Part shown: one piece after another, positions 43,664-52,095 of the stretch | How the letters are laid out: each line of letters opens with the position of its first letter | Position numbering within the stretch: the first letter of the stretch is position 1 | Assembly (NCBI RefSeq): GCF_000156175.1 | Contig: NZ_GG692710.1 | Location: 651,961-715,960 of the forward strand | DNA from: Collinsella intestinalis DSM 13280 | GTDB taxonomy: Bacteria; Actinomycetota; Coriobacteriia; Coriobacteriales; Coriobacteriaceae | Direction: 5' to 3' | DNA length: 64,000 nt | The notes under the pieces: generated by a model | The model's database searches: none | Told to the model about the DNA's origin: nothing | The model's input: the letters and a program-made list of their open reading frames with translations, nothing else | Position numbers and translations under genes: made by a program

Positions 43664-43712
43664 TTTTTAATACCACTTACTGCAATACATCTTATCGTTA
43701 TTTAATACCACT
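43664..43712. promoter_or_regulatory. Paired operator motif upstream of SIS copy 1 and EIIA
   Basis: TTTTTAATACCACTT (43664-43678) and TTTAATACCACT (43701-43712), 37 bases apart. The same motif with similar spacing precedes EIIB and SIS copy 2, which suggests binding of a dimeric GntR regulator to spaced half-sites. Confidence 0.6.
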
Positions 43713-43812
43713 ATGAGCGGCATCCTCGTGTTTCCGCCGGCGGTAGGTTTGGCGCCGTGAACGGCGCGAGGGCTCGGGTCCAGCAGAGATCGCGATGTCT
43801 TAACGAATGAGA

Positions 43813-43841
43813 AGGGCGACGACCACGGAGGTCGCCGCCCT
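43813..43841 (-). terminator. Intrinsic terminator after EIID gene
   Basis: AGGGCGACGACC (43813-43824) and GGTCGCCGCCCT (43830-43841), 12 bp with one mismatch, followed on the minus strand by TCTCATT. It ends the EIIB-EIIC-EIID transcript. Confidence 0.7.
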
Positions 43842-43869
43842 GTGCCCACCAAAAGCGTCAGATGCGTTG

Positions 43870-44718
43870 TTAGGCGAGGATGCCCAGATAGACGCCGATC
43901 ACGCCAACGAGCATGGTGCCCAGGATCAGGAAGGACGGATGGATCTTCTTGCCGAGCAGCCAGTAGTAGATGCCCATGCAGCCCAGGCCGAGCATACCGG
44001 GCATGATGCCGTCGAGAACGTCCTGGAGCATGGTGGCCTCTTCGCCGGAGCCGAAGGACACGGCGAGGGTTGCCCAGAACATCGAGCAGGTCATGGAACC
44101 GACGACCATCATACCGACGATGCCGGCGCCCTTGATGAGCTTGTCCATGATGCCGGACTCGGAGGCGGCGTCGAGTAGGCCGACACCCAGCTCATAGCCC
44201 TTCACGATACCCCAGACACGCAGGATGTACTGAGGAACGTTGAAGATCAACAGGAACAGGATCGGGCCGAGCGGGTTGCCCTCGGCGGCCATGGAGACGG
44301 CGATGCCGGCGGCGACCACGCGGATGGTCGTCAGGAAGATAGCGTCGCCGACGCCGGACAGCGGGCCCATGAGGGCTGCCTTGACGTCGTTGACGGACTC
44401 GGGCGGCAGCTCGCCGGCCTTGATGCGCTCCTCCATGGACATCGCGATACCGCCGACGAACGGGGCGAGGGCGACCGTGATGTTGAAGAATGCGGTGTGA
44501 CGCTCGAGGGCAGCGGCGTAACCGGCCGGATCGTCGTGCCAGATCTTCTTGAGCATCTTCTTGACCATGAGGCCGAAGGCGAGGCCCATCTGGTTCACGT
44601 AGGTCCAAGAGAACTCCATGCCCAGGGCGCCGATGTTCAGCGCGGACTTGACGAGGTCGTCTTTGGTGATGGCGTGCTCGCCGGTCTTGTAGACGCTCTT
44701 GCTCTCATTAGAAGTCAT
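43870..44718 (-). CDS. PTS mannose-family EIID component
   Basis: 282 residues, membrane subunit of the mannose-type permease. Landmarks are GALGMEFSWTYVNQMGLAF, ALERHTAFFNITVALAPFVGG and ALMGPLSGVGDAIF, typical of EIID, with hydrophobic spans in the C-terminal half. I chose ATG 44718 (MTSNESKS), which overlaps the EIIC gene by 11 bases. It forms the translocation complex with EIIC. It is paralogous to the EIID at 56110. Together with EIIA and EIIB the permease is complete. Confidence 0.95.
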   Translation of the reverse strand: MTSNESKSVYKTGEHAITKDDLVKSALNIGALGMEFSWTYVNQMGLAFGLMVKKMLKKIWHDDPAGYAAALERHTAFFNITVALAPFVGGIAMSMEERIKAGELPPESVNDVKAALMGPLSGVGDAIFLTTIRVVAAGIAVSMAAEGNPLGPILFLLIFNVPQYILRVWGIVKGYELGVGLLDAASESGIMDKLIKGAGIVGMMVVGSMTCSMFWATLAVSFGSGEEATMLQDVLDGIMPGMLGLGCMGIYYWLLGKKIHPSFLILGTMLVGVIGVYLGILA

Positions 44719-45478
44719 CGTCGTCAGCCCCCTCGATCTGCGCAGCGGCAGGCTTGTTGTCAAAGATACCCAGCATAAGAACAGCGATGATGATAGCGAT
44801 CAGGGAGACGCCGAGCACCGGCACGCCCATGTAGGAGGTCATCAGGAAGCCCAGGAACAGGAAGGGCAGAAGCTCCTTGCGGTAGATGAGGCGCAGCAGC
44901 ATCGCGAAGCCCATGACCGGCAGGATATTGGCAGCGGCGGCAAAACCGTTCAGCACGAACTCGGGAACCGTGTTGGTGATCCAGGCCACGGCGTCGGAAC
45001 CGAGGTAGACGGCGAAGAAGATGACCGCGAAGTAGACGGGCGCCACGTAGAGGGCGATGAAGAAGTGCAGGGCGGTGAGCTTGGCGCCGTTGCCCTCGGC
45101 GGCGAACTTCGGGACGAAGGACAGCAGCCAGTTGGTGATGGGCTGGAACAGGTTGCTGAGGGCGAGGACCAGCGTGCCAATGGGCATGGCCAGGCCGACG
45201 GCGACCTCGGTGTCCAAGCCGAGCAGGATCACGTAGGCGGTGCACAGGACACCGGCGGACGTGGCATCCGGCGGAATATAGGCGCCGATGGAGACGGAGC
45301 CCATGAACAGGGCCTCGATGCTGGCGCCCAGGGCGAGACCGGTCTGCAGGTCACCGAGGATGAGACCAAGCAGCGGGCAGACCACGATGGGGCGGAAGGC
45401 ATACAGCGTGCCGAGCTGGCAATCGAAGAACTTGACGAATACGTAGAATGCGGCACAGATCAATGATTGGACAAGCAT
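44708..45478 (-). CDS. PTS mannose-family EIIC component
   Basis: 256 residues, integral membrane sugar-translocation subunit with about seven or eight spans. Landmarks are AFRPIVVCPLLGLILGDL, GSVSIGAYIPPDATSAGV and VGLAMPIGTLVLALSN, typical of EIIC of the mannose/sorbose family. It ends with the acidic tail ADDDDF, shared with the EIIC at 56936 (GGDDDDF). It overlaps the EIID gene and follows EIIB by 36 bases, forming one operon EIIB-EIIC-EIID. Confidence 0.95.
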   Translation of the reverse strand: MLVQSLICAAFYVFVKFFDCQLGTLYAFRPIVVCPLLGLILGDLQTGLALGASIEALFMGSVSIGAYIPPDATSAGVLCTAYVILLGLDTEVAVGLAMPIGTLVLALSNLFQPITNWLLSFVPKFAAEGNGAKLTALHFFIALYVAPVYFAVIFFAVYLGSDAVAWITNTVPEFVLNGFAAAANILPVMGFAMLLRLIYRKELLPFLFLGFLMTSYMGVPVLGVSLIAIIIAVLMLGIFDNKPAAAQIEGADDDDF

Positions 45479-45514
45479 GTCGTACCTCCTGTCAGGGCAG
45501 ACAATACGGGCTCC

Positions 45515-45985
45515 TTAGAGAAGCGCGAGGGCGTTTTCCTTCTTGTCGTCGGCGAGGGCGCGAATCTCCACCTCGACACCGCGCTCGCCGAGCTCCTTGA
45601 GCATCTCGGCCTCCTCGGGCTCGAGGAAGATCTGACGGGAGATCTGCTTGGTGGTGGGGGACTCGAGCGTGTTGCCGAGGTTCAGGCTCTTGATCTGGGG
45701 GCACCCATCGATGAGCAGCTTGGCGTCCTCGATCGAACGCACGCAGATGATCATGCGGTACTTGTCGGTCACACCGCTGTTTATGGCCTCGATGGCGTGG
45801 GCCATGTCCTTGATCACCAGCTTGCAGCCGGTCGGCTTGCCCATCTTGAGCGTGGTCTTCCACACCGGGTCGTTCGCGACCTTGTCACCGACGCAGAAGA
45901 TGCAATCGGATCCCAGGCCGTTGACCCAAGACGTCGCGACCTGCCCATGCAGCAGTCGGTGATCGACGCGCGTTAGCAGAATCAT
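45515..45985 (-). CDS. PTS mannose-family EIIB component
   Basis: 156 residues. The phosphoryl-accepting His is in the block RVDHRLLHGQVATSW (His13 in HGQV). The rest follows the EIIB-Man fold (PF03830-type), with RMIICVRSIEDAKLL. It carries phosphate from EIIA to the incoming sugar bound by EIIC/EIID. First gene of the EIIB-EIIC-EIID operon; three TTTNATACCA-type motifs lie upstream (46034-46120). No second EIIB exists in the window, so it may serve both permeases. Confidence 0.95.
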   Translation of the reverse strand: MILLTRVDHRLLHGQVATSWVNGLGSDCIFCVGDKVANDPVWKTTLKMGKPTGCKLVIKDMAHAIEAINSGVTDKYRMIICVRSIEDAKLLIDGCPQIKSLNLGNTLESPTTKQISRQIFLEPEEAEMLKELGERGVEVEIRALADDKKENALALL

Positions 45986-46033
45986 GCTCCTCCTCCTTAT
46001 TCAACGTGAACAGAGTTCTATATGTTTTTGGAT

Positions 46034-46120
46034 GTTTTTCATACCAAAAACAATAATAAGATAGCATGTTTTTAATACCAATCGTCCTCGTTCAGAGCGC
46101 ATCGGCCAAGTGGTATGAAT
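46034..46120. promoter_or_regulatory. Operator motif cluster upstream of EIIB-EIIC-EIID
   Basis: GTTTTTCATACCA (46034-46046) and GTTTTTAATACCA (46068-46080), 34 bases apart, plus TGGTATGAAT (46111-46120) on the other strand. They sit just upstream of the PTS operon in an A+T-rich stretch. Confidence 0.6.
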
Positions 46121-46205
46121 ATCTCGCCGAGCGGTGCATATCGGACGCGAATCAGACGACACGAGGTCCGAAACAACGTTTTACCCTGTCATATGCCCAT
46201 ATGGG

Positions 46206-47030
46206 CTATTTGCGCACGAGATAGCTCGCGCTCTCCCCCACCGAGACGGACCTGACGAACTCCAACGGCAGCCCATCGGCGTCGTAGCTCACACATGTCA
46301 GGCCAAGTGCCGGATCGTTGGCATCCACGCGCAACAGACGCGCATCGCGCGCCTTGAGCTCCTGCGCCTCGAGCTCCTCGACCGCCCAGGCCACGGGATG
46401 CCCACGCAGCTCGTACAGGGCGTACAGGCTGAATATCGACACGTCGACGTTTTCGATGCCCGGAAAGAGCTCGCAGGGTATGAGCGTCCGCTCGATGGTG
46501 AAGGGAACGCCGTCGATGCAGTTGAGGCGACGGACGTAGAACAGGTCGCTATCGGGGGCGACGCCGAAGAACCGAGCGTAGAACTCGCCCGCCTCGCGCA
46601 CCGTCGCCTCCAGCACGCGGACACTCGGCGTGCGCTGATAATGGCGATGCGAGTCGCGGAAGCCCCGCGGATTATGCGTGACGGAGCCCTCGAGCCCATG
46701 CGTGGCGAACGTGCCCTTCCCTTGGACGCGGACGATGAGCCCCTCCTCTTCCAGTCCGTCGAGGGCGTTGCGGACCGTGACCTTGGTCGTGCCGTATTGC
46801 TCCGCGAGCTTGGCCTCCGAGGGGATCGCCGCGCCAGTGGTGTACTCCCCCATGGCGAGGCGCATGTGCAGATCGCGGCGAATATCGAGGTACAGGGGCA
46901 GATCAGCCTCATCCGTGACCTCATGCACGGCGTCGGGGCAGACCGTGTCGACATCTTCGATACGGGCCCTCACATCCGGGACCCCCTCGATCGCGCCCCG
47001 GTCGGGGACGTGGTAACGTGCGCCCTTCAT
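46206..47030 (-). CDS. GntR-family regulator with UTRA domain (type a, copy 1)
   Basis: 274 residues. The winged helix is IPSEAKLAEQYGTTKVTVRN, followed by LIVRVQGKGTFA, and the C-terminal ligand-binding UTRA domain contains YVRRLNCIDGVPFTIERT, the pattern of HutC-type regulators that sense sugar phosphates or amino-acid derivatives. ATG 47030 has a strong GAAGAGGAGGCG site. It follows the other GntR gene (47072) by 41 bases. It is similar to the protein at 49780 (shared RRLNSIDGVP block). It probably controls the PTS and SIS operons through the TTTNATACCA motifs. Confidence 0.9.
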   Translation of the reverse strand: MKGARYHVPDRGAIEGVPDVRARIEDVDTVCPDAVHEVTDEADLPLYLDIRRDLHMRLAMGEYTTGAAIPSEAKLAEQYGTTKVTVRNALDGLEEEGLIVRVQGKGTFATHGLEGSVTHNPRGFRDSHRHYQRTPSVRVLEATVREAGEFYARFFGVAPDSDLFYVRRLNCIDGVPFTIERTLIPCELFPGIENVDVSIFSLYALYELRGHPVAWAVEELEAQELKARDARLLRVDANDPALGLTCVSYDADGLPLEFVRSVSVGESASYLVRK

Positions 47031-47071
47031 GCGTCGCCTCCTCTTCGAAACCCTAACTCGCCGCACCCGGT

Positions 47072-47794
47072 TTACATGACCGTCTTGCACGAAATCCTGA
47101 AATGGCTGGGACTATATCGGGTACGGTAGTACTCGATGGGGTTCGTGTCGGACCCCATGCGCGTGCCGAACTCGAGGAAGATCAGGTCACCGGGCTCGAT
47201 ACCCATCAGGCTCGCCTCCCGCTCGGTCGCGCGGGCAACGGTCACGCGAAGCGTCACGTGAACCGCCTCGGCGCCGTACTCGTCCGCAAGCACGCGCGAC
47301 AGCGAGACGTCCTCGAAATCGAACCTGTCGATGCCGGGGAACCTCGCAAGGGAGAGATACGAGGTCTCGAGCATGGCCGGCGTGCCCCCGATCAGGCGCA
47401 GGCGCGCGAGATGGAAGACCGGCCCATCCTCCGGGAGGTACAGATGGCTTGCGACGCGCGCGCCGGCGGGGATGATGTCGCGGGTCAGCACGTGGGAGGA
47501 GGGCTCACCCCCGATCGATCGCACGATCTCGGAAAAGCCGGACAGGTCATCCAGCTGAACCGTCGGACGGCTCTGGCACAGGTAATTGCCCGAACCCTGG
47601 CGCCTCTCGACGACATGGGTCGAGGCAAGGTGCGTGAGAGCGCTGCGCAGCGTCGTGCGCGACACCCCGATCTCGTCGCAAAGCTCCCGCTCGGGCGGGA
47701 AGGCATCCCCCGGCCGCATGTCGCAGGTGACGATATGGTTCAAGATTCCCTCGACGGCCTTGTCGTAAGACGAGACCTCGACGCGCTTAGCCAC
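47072..47794 (-). CDS. GntR-family regulator with UTRA domain (type b, copy 1)
   Basis: 240 residues from GTG 47794, which has GAAGG 7 bases upstream; another GTG at 47803 is in frame. The winged helix is FPPERELCDEIGVSRTTLRS with the wing ERRQGSGNYL, then a UTRA domain ending near IEYYRTRYSPSHFRI. It resembles the protein at 50496 (ESRQGSGTYV and the EYLKAVILPSRYRF end). It overlaps the upstream hypothetical gene by about 8 bases and precedes the type a regulator. Two distinct HutC-type regulators encoded back to back is unusual. Confidence 0.88.
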   Translation of the reverse strand: MAKRVEVSSYDKAVEGILNHIVTCDMRPGDAFPPERELCDEIGVSRTTLRSALTHLASTHVVERRQGSGNYLCQSRPTVQLDDLSGFSEIVRSIGGEPSSHVLTRDIIPAGARVASHLYLPEDGPVFHLARLRLIGGTPAMLETSYLSLARFPGIDRFDFEDVSLSRVLADEYGAEAVHVTLRVTVARATEREASLMGIEPGDLIFLEFGTRMGSDTNPIEYYRTRYSPSHFRISCKTVM

Positions 47795-48263
47795 GCCGAA
47801 CACCTTCGATCATCTCGTCGAATGCCGCCTTAACCGTCCCGGCGCTCTCCATCACCTGCCGATACGCCATCGACCCGCGTTTGAGCTCACGGCCCCATAG
47901 GGGAATAACCAACTTCTCGGCCGCCGGGTCGCGCAGGGTCACTTCGAGGTAAACGCCCGCGCAGTATGCGCCGCTCTTGTACCTGTTCGCTCGAGCGACC
48001 TTGCCCGGGTTCTTGAGGACCTCCCCCAGCATGGCCATACCCTGGGCCTCGCCGACGGCGGGGCCAGCGGTCCCCTCGCACTCGAGCTCCTTAACCGCGC
48101 ATCCCGCCACATCGGCCATGGCGTACACATCCGGCTGGGGATTGCCGAGTTTGCGAAGGGACCACGTGCCGTCGGCATCGTTGGCGGTCACTTCGGGGAT
48201 CCCAAAGGGTGCCGAGGGAAGAAGGATGGTCCTGATGCCGCCATTGTTCGAGATCTCGCTCAT
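47787..48263 (-). CDS. Hypothetical protein, cotranscribed with GntR pair
   Basis: 158 residues, family not recognised. It begins MSEISNNGGIRTILLPSAPF and has no signal peptide or membrane span. A central YAMADVAGCAVKELECEG and the acidic-helical C terminus give no known motif. The ribosome site is weak. It overlaps the type b GntR gene by 8 bases and lies downstream of the terminator of SIS copy 2 (48291-48321), so it opens the transcript hypothetical-GntR b-GntR a. It may modify or bind the same effector as the regulators, which is a guess. Confidence 0.7.
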   Translation of the reverse strand: MSEISNNGGIRTILLPSAPFGIPEVTANDADGTWSLRKLGNPQPDVYAMADVAGCAVKELECEGTAGPAVGEAQGMAMLGEVLKNPGKVARANRYKSGAYCAGVYLEVTLRDPAAEKLVIPLWGRELKRGSMAYRQVMESAGTVKAAFDEMIEGVRRG

Positions 48264-48290
48264 ACGTCGCTCATCTCATACTCGTAAATT

Positions 48291-48321
48291 TGAAAAAGGC
48301 GACCGAGTAGCCTCGGCCGCC
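48291..48321 (-). terminator. Intrinsic terminator after SIS copy 2
   Basis: GGCGACCGAG (48298-48307) and CTCGGCCGCC (48312-48321), one mismatch, four-base loop, followed on the minus strand by TTTTTCA. It separates SIS copy 2 from the regulator operon. Confidence 0.8.
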
Positions 48322-48367
48322 CCCCTATGCCTTATCGCATCGCGCCCACCTGGGCGCATCTCACGCC

Positions 48368-49429
48368 CTAGTAGTCGAACTGATGGTAGTAACGACGGTA
48401 CTTCAGGTTGTGCTTGGTGACGGTCTCGTAGTGACGGGCCATGCGGTCCGTGGCGAGAACCGTGAGGATCCACGGGGAGACGATGACGCGGAAGTCGTCG
48501 TCCAGGCCGGGAATGGCGTACTCGGCGGTGTCGATGATGACGTAGTCCTCGTCACCGGTCACACCGGAGCGCAGGAAGGCCTCGACGCGGTTGTCGAGCG
48601 CGCGGCACTCGTCCTCGCCCTTGAACAGGAACACGGGGACACCGGGCTCGAGGAGCTCGAGCGTGCCGTGGAAGAAGTCATGGGAGGTGATAGAGCGGGT
48701 GCGCTTCCACTGCATCTCCTCGAGGATGCACATGGAGTAGAGGATGGTCTCGCCCCACAGCGCGCCGGAGCCGATGAACATGGTGTAGGGAGCCAGCGCG
48801 TACTTGCGGGCGAGCTCCTCGGCCTTGGGCTCGAAGCGCTTGCGGATGTCGAGCATGTCCTTCCATATGTCCTTGGTCTGCTCGATGAACAGGTCGAACT
48901 TGGGGAAGCAGCCGCGGCGGTTGAGCAGGCGCAGGCCGAAGCAGTCGGCGAGGTAGTAGCCCTTCTCGCAGCCACCGGAGCCGTGGTCGCTGGCCATGGC
49001 GACGCAGTTCTCGGCGCCCACTGCCTGGCCGATGAGGCCCCCGGGCTTGGTCATGGCAAAGACGCGGATGCCCATCTCCTTCATCTTCTTGCAGGCCTCG
49101 AGAACCTCAGAGGTGGTGCCGGACTCGGAGGCGGTGAGCACGACAGACTTCTCGGTCATGCGCTTATGGCCCATCACGTTCCACTCGGCGGCGTGGATGA
49201 GGTAGACCTCGAGGTCCTTGTCACCGAACTTGTTCATGAGGTACTCGAGCTGCATGAGCTCGTCCCAGGTGCCGCCGACGCCCATCAGGAACACGGCGTC
49301 ATAGCCCTCGTCGGCCACGCGGTCGGCCATGGCCGTCATGAGCTTGCCCGTCTCATACAGGGCCTTGCCGTCCTCGAGGTAGCCCTCCTGGTCGAAGTTC
49401 ATGATCTCGATCTTCTCGGTCTCCTTCAT
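48368..49429 (-). CDS. SIS-domain fructosamine deglycase-like protein (copy 2)
   Basis: 353 residues, nearly identical to the protein at 42556, with differences spread over the whole length (for example SESGTTSEVLEACKKMKEMG here against SESGTTPEVLEAVKKLKQMG there). The two SIS domains and the C-terminal HDFFHGTLELLEPGVPVF are intact, so both copies look functional. It is monocistronic, with two TTTTGACACCA/TTTTTGATACCA motifs upstream (49477-49523) and a terminator downstream. It has no PTS genes of its own. ATG 49429 follows GGGAGCATCC. The same deglycase role is inferred. Confidence 0.87.
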   Translation of the reverse strand: MKETEKIEIMNFDQEGYLEDGKALYETGKLMTAMADRVADEGYDAVFLMGVGGTWDELMQLEYLMNKFGDKDLEVYLIHAAEWNVMGHKRMTEKSVVLTASESGTTSEVLEACKKMKEMGIRVFAMTKPGGLIGQAVGAENCVAMASDHGSGGCEKGYYLADCFGLRLLNRRGCFPKFDLFIEQTKDIWKDMLDIRKRFEPKAEELARKYALAPYTMFIGSGALWGETILYSMCILEEMQWKRTRSITSHDFFHGTLELLEPGVPVFLFKGEDECRALDNRVEAFLRSGVTGDEDYVIIDTAEYAIPGLDDDFRVIVSPWILTVLATDRMARHYETVTKHNLKYRRYYHQFDY

Positions 49430-49779
49430 GGATGCTCCCTTCGCCTTGGATCTGAATCCACTTATCAAGTCGCGTCATTTTGACACCACTTGCGTTATCT
49501 CAGTTATACACTTTTTGATACCAATTATGAGGAGCGCGACCTTCCTTCCGCTGAGCGGTCGATTCTGGACGGTAATTGATTTTAAATTCATAGAAACTAA
49601 TATAAGTTGCGAATATTCCGCGAAGACTCCCGCCCACATGGAAGGCCGTATGGCGCCGATACTTCACTTACACCCATATGGAGTCGGGACACAGGTCAAA
49701 ACGGAGCGCCGGTCCGATTGCCGACGCCCCACGAAACCCCCTGGAACAAGCTGCGTAATTTGTACCTGCCCCCAATTGA
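49430..49779. other. Intergenic region upstream of SIS copy 2
   Basis: 350 bases without a gene. Next to the SIS gene it holds the paired operator motif (49477-49523); further away it has a strongly A+T-rich stretch around 49574-49622 with no clear structure. Confidence 0.55.
49477..49523. promoter_or_regulatory. Paired operator motif upstream of SIS copy 2
   Basis: ATTTTGACACCA (49477-49488) and TTTTTGATACCA (49512-49523), 35 bases apart. The motif and spacing match those upstream of SIS copy 1 and of EIIB. Confidence 0.55.
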
Positions 49780-50511
49780 TCAATACTCGTAGGTGTACCC
49801 GCTCCTGCGACCCGTGTTGAGCGCGTAGGCATGCTCGACGGGACGCCCCTGCTCATCGAAGCTCAGGCACTCGAGGGAGAGCGCAAGGCTTCCGGGCTCG
49901 ACCTGCAGCAAGCCCGCATCGCGCATGGACAGCGCGACGACATCGAGCTTTTCCTGCGCGAGCGCCACCTTGCGTCCGCACATCGCGTACGTCTCATACA
50001 GGCTAAACACCGAGACGTCCACGTCCTCGATCCCCGGGAAAAACTTCACAGGGATGAGCGTCTGTTCGAGTGAGACGGGAACGCCGTCGATGCTGTTCAG
50101 GCGGCGGATCGAATAGAGCTCGTCGTCCTCGTCGATGTCGAAGAGGTCGGCGTACCACGGCCCCGCGGCGCGCTTGGTCTTGGAGAGCTGGCGTACGGAC
50201 GGCGCACTCTCATCTGCCTTGACCCACGCGCGAAATCCCGTAGCGTGCGCGTGCTGGCCCTGGCCGACGCGGGACACATAGGCGCCCTTGCCCTGCACGC
50301 GTCTGATCAGCCCCTGGGTGACGAGCCCGTCTATGGCGTTGCGCACCGTCAGACGCGTCGTGTCGAACTCCGTCGAAAGCTCATGCTCGGAGGGGATCGC
50401 GGTGCCAGCGGCGTACGTGCCGTCCACGATGCGGTTCCGGATGATCGACCTGATCGCGAGGTAACGGGGCTCAGAGCCGCCGGAAGCGCAATCTTTTACC
50501 AGGTGAGCCAT
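49780..50511 (-). CDS. GntR-family regulator with UTRA domain (type a, copy 2)
   Basis: 243 residues. The winged helix is IPSEHELSTEFDTTRLTVRN and the wing LIRRVQGKGAYVS; the UTRA domain includes LYSIRRLNSIDGVPVSLEQT and ends SGYTYEY. It is a paralogue of the protein at 46206. Its start overlaps the stop of the type b regulator gene (50496) by 16 bases, so the pair is translationally coupled. Together they repeat the GntR b-GntR a arrangement at 46206-47794. Confidence 0.9.
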   Translation of the reverse strand: MAHLVKDCASGGSEPRYLAIRSIIRNRIVDGTYAAGTAIPSEHELSTEFDTTRLTVRNAIDGLVTQGLIRRVQGKGAYVSRVGQGQHAHATGFRAWVKADESAPSVRQLSKTKRAAGPWYADLFDIDEDDELYSIRRLNSIDGVPVSLEQTLIPVKFFPGIEDVDVSVFSLYETYAMCGRKVALAQEKLDVVALSMRDAGLLQVEPGSLALSLECLSFDEQGRPVEHAYALNTGRRSGYTYEY

Positions 50512-51266
50512 GAACTCTTCACCCCCTTGGGCCTGGAGCCGTTCTCGCAGCCGTTGCTGGCGAAGCGATAGCGGCTCGGAAGGATGACTGCCTTTAGGTA
50601 CTCGACGGGCACGCCGTCCGCCTGACGTTCGAGAGCGCGCTCGAAAAAGACAGGAGAACCTTCCTCAACCTGCAAGAGCAGGGCCTCCTCAGCGGTGGCG
50701 CGGGCGATGCTGATGCGCTCCTGCCCATGGCCAACATGGACGTCGTAGCTCTCGCCGAGAACGTCGTAGAGGCTCTCAGTCTCGAAATCATGCGTCTCAA
50801 TACCGGGGCAGATCGAGTAATTGACATAGGCGGTCTCGATCGCGACGGGCTCGTCATCAGCGAAGCGGATGCGGCGCATCTCGAACAGGCGCGCACCCAC
50901 GGGAAGCTGGATTCGCTCGGCGAGGTCCTCATCCGCCTCGATCAGACGGGCGTACACGAGATGCGATCCGGGCTCTCGACCGGCTCGGCGGACGGCATCG
51001 GAGAAGTTGTAAATCTCCTGAAAGATGTTGATGGGCTTAGGAGGGAGCACGTACGTGCCCGACCCCTGTCTGCTCTCCAGCACGTGAGTGGAGACGAGCT
51101 GCGTGATGGCGGCCCGCAAGGCGGTACGGGACACACCGAGCCTCTCGGCGAGCTCGCGCTCGGGCATCAAGCGGTCACCGCCCTTGAGGCCCTCGCTTTT
51201 GATGTGCCACAAGATTCCCTCTTGGGCGCGATCCTTAGGGGGTATCCCCGAACTCGAAACAGACAC
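50496..51266 (-). CDS. GntR-family regulator with UTRA domain (type b, copy 2)
   Basis: 256 residues, start GTG 51266 with AAAGG upstream. The winged helix is MPERELAERLGVSRTALRAA and the wing LESRQGSGTYVLPPK, followed by a UTRA domain with FEMRRIRFADDEPVAIETAY. It is a paralogue of the protein at 47072. The gene lies 136 bases from the HAD gene at 51403, which ends downstream of it on the same strand's left-going transcript order. It probably acts with the type a regulator on the sugar-catabolism operons. Confidence 0.9.
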   Translation of the reverse strand: MSVSSSGIPPKDRAQEGILWHIKSEGLKGGDRLMPERELAERLGVSRTALRAAITQLVSTHVLESRQGSGTYVLPPKPINIFQEIYNFSDAVRRAGREPGSHLVYARLIEADEDLAERIQLPVGARLFEMRRIRFADDEPVAIETAYVNYSICPGIETHDFETESLYDVLGESYDVHVGHGQERISIARATAEEALLLQVEEGSPVFFERALERQADGVPVEYLKAVILPSRYRFASNGCENGSRPKGVKSSWLTW

Positions 51267-51402
51267 GCCGCCCGCCTTTCGCTCATCGGCCGATGCGCAC
51301 GGAAAACCAACCGATACTAGAGGTTAATGGAGGACCGAGTTCCGGCCAAGGGCCCCGGTTTCAGCCGAGGGGTCCTCGCCCCGGTCCACCCCGATCGAGG
51401 CG

Positions 51403-52062
51403 TCACAGCCCCAGGATATCGGGGATTGAGTCGATAATCACATCAGCTGCATCCTGAGAGAAGCCGAAGCGCTCCTCGCGCTTGGCAACCACCGTAAGGC
51501 CGGCGGCTTTGCCCGCGGTGATGCCAGGCACGGAGTCCTCGATGCAGCAGCACGCCGATGCGGGAAGCCCCAGCGCCTCGAGCGTGTGCAGGTAGATCTC
51601 GGGATTGGGCTTGCTTTCGTGGAACTGCTCGCCGCTGGTCACGAGCTCGAATGCGCCGGAGAGGCCGCACACGTCGAGCACGTGCAGGATATTGTCCATC
51701 GGCGAGGATGAGGCGAGAGCCACGCGGACGCCACGGTCCTTGAGCGCGGCGACGGTCTCGACCACACCGGGGTTGAGCAGGGAGGCGTAATCCGCCGGAT
51801 GGTCCTTCGCCCACTCGTCGTAACGGGCCTCCGCCTCCTCGATGCTCAGCTCCACCCCGCCCATGGCGAACCACCGATCCAGGTTCTTCTGAAAGTCCTT
51901 GTACGACGCCCCCACGGCGCGGCTCAACTCCTCGTGCGAGACGGGCATCCCCGCCGCCGTGTACATCTCATCGAGCTGATCGAAGTAGAAGCGCTCGGTG
52001 TCCACGATGACGCCATCCATATCAAAGATGACGGCCTGATACGGAAAACGATCCTGAGCCAT
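51403..52062 (-). CDS. Beta-phosphoglucomutase-like HAD hydrolase (paralogue)
   Basis: 219 residues. HAD motif I is VIFDMDGVIVDTE, motif II VALASSS, motif III ESKPNPEIYL and motif IV CCCIEDSVPGITAG. It is a paralogue of the protein at 39938, with long shared runs in the C-terminal half. ATG 52062 follows GAAAGGGGGCC. It starts 33 bases after the Cof phosphatase gene ends. Both HAD copies flank SIS genes, which suggests dephosphorylation of a sugar phosphate or side product of the pathway. Confidence 0.9.
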   Translation of the reverse strand: MAQDRFPYQAVIFDMDGVIVDTERFYFDQLDEMYTAAGMPVSHEELSRAVGASYKDFQKNLDRWFAMGGVELSIEEAEARYDEWAKDHPADYASLLNPGVVETVAALKDRGVRVALASSSPMDNILHVLDVCGLSGAFELVTSGEQFHESKPNPEIYLHTLEALGLPASACCCIEDSVPGITAGKAAGLTVVAKREERFGFSQDAADVIIDSIPDILGL

Positions 52063-52095
52063 GCGGCCCCCTTTCACTTCCCCGCACGCGGGGGT

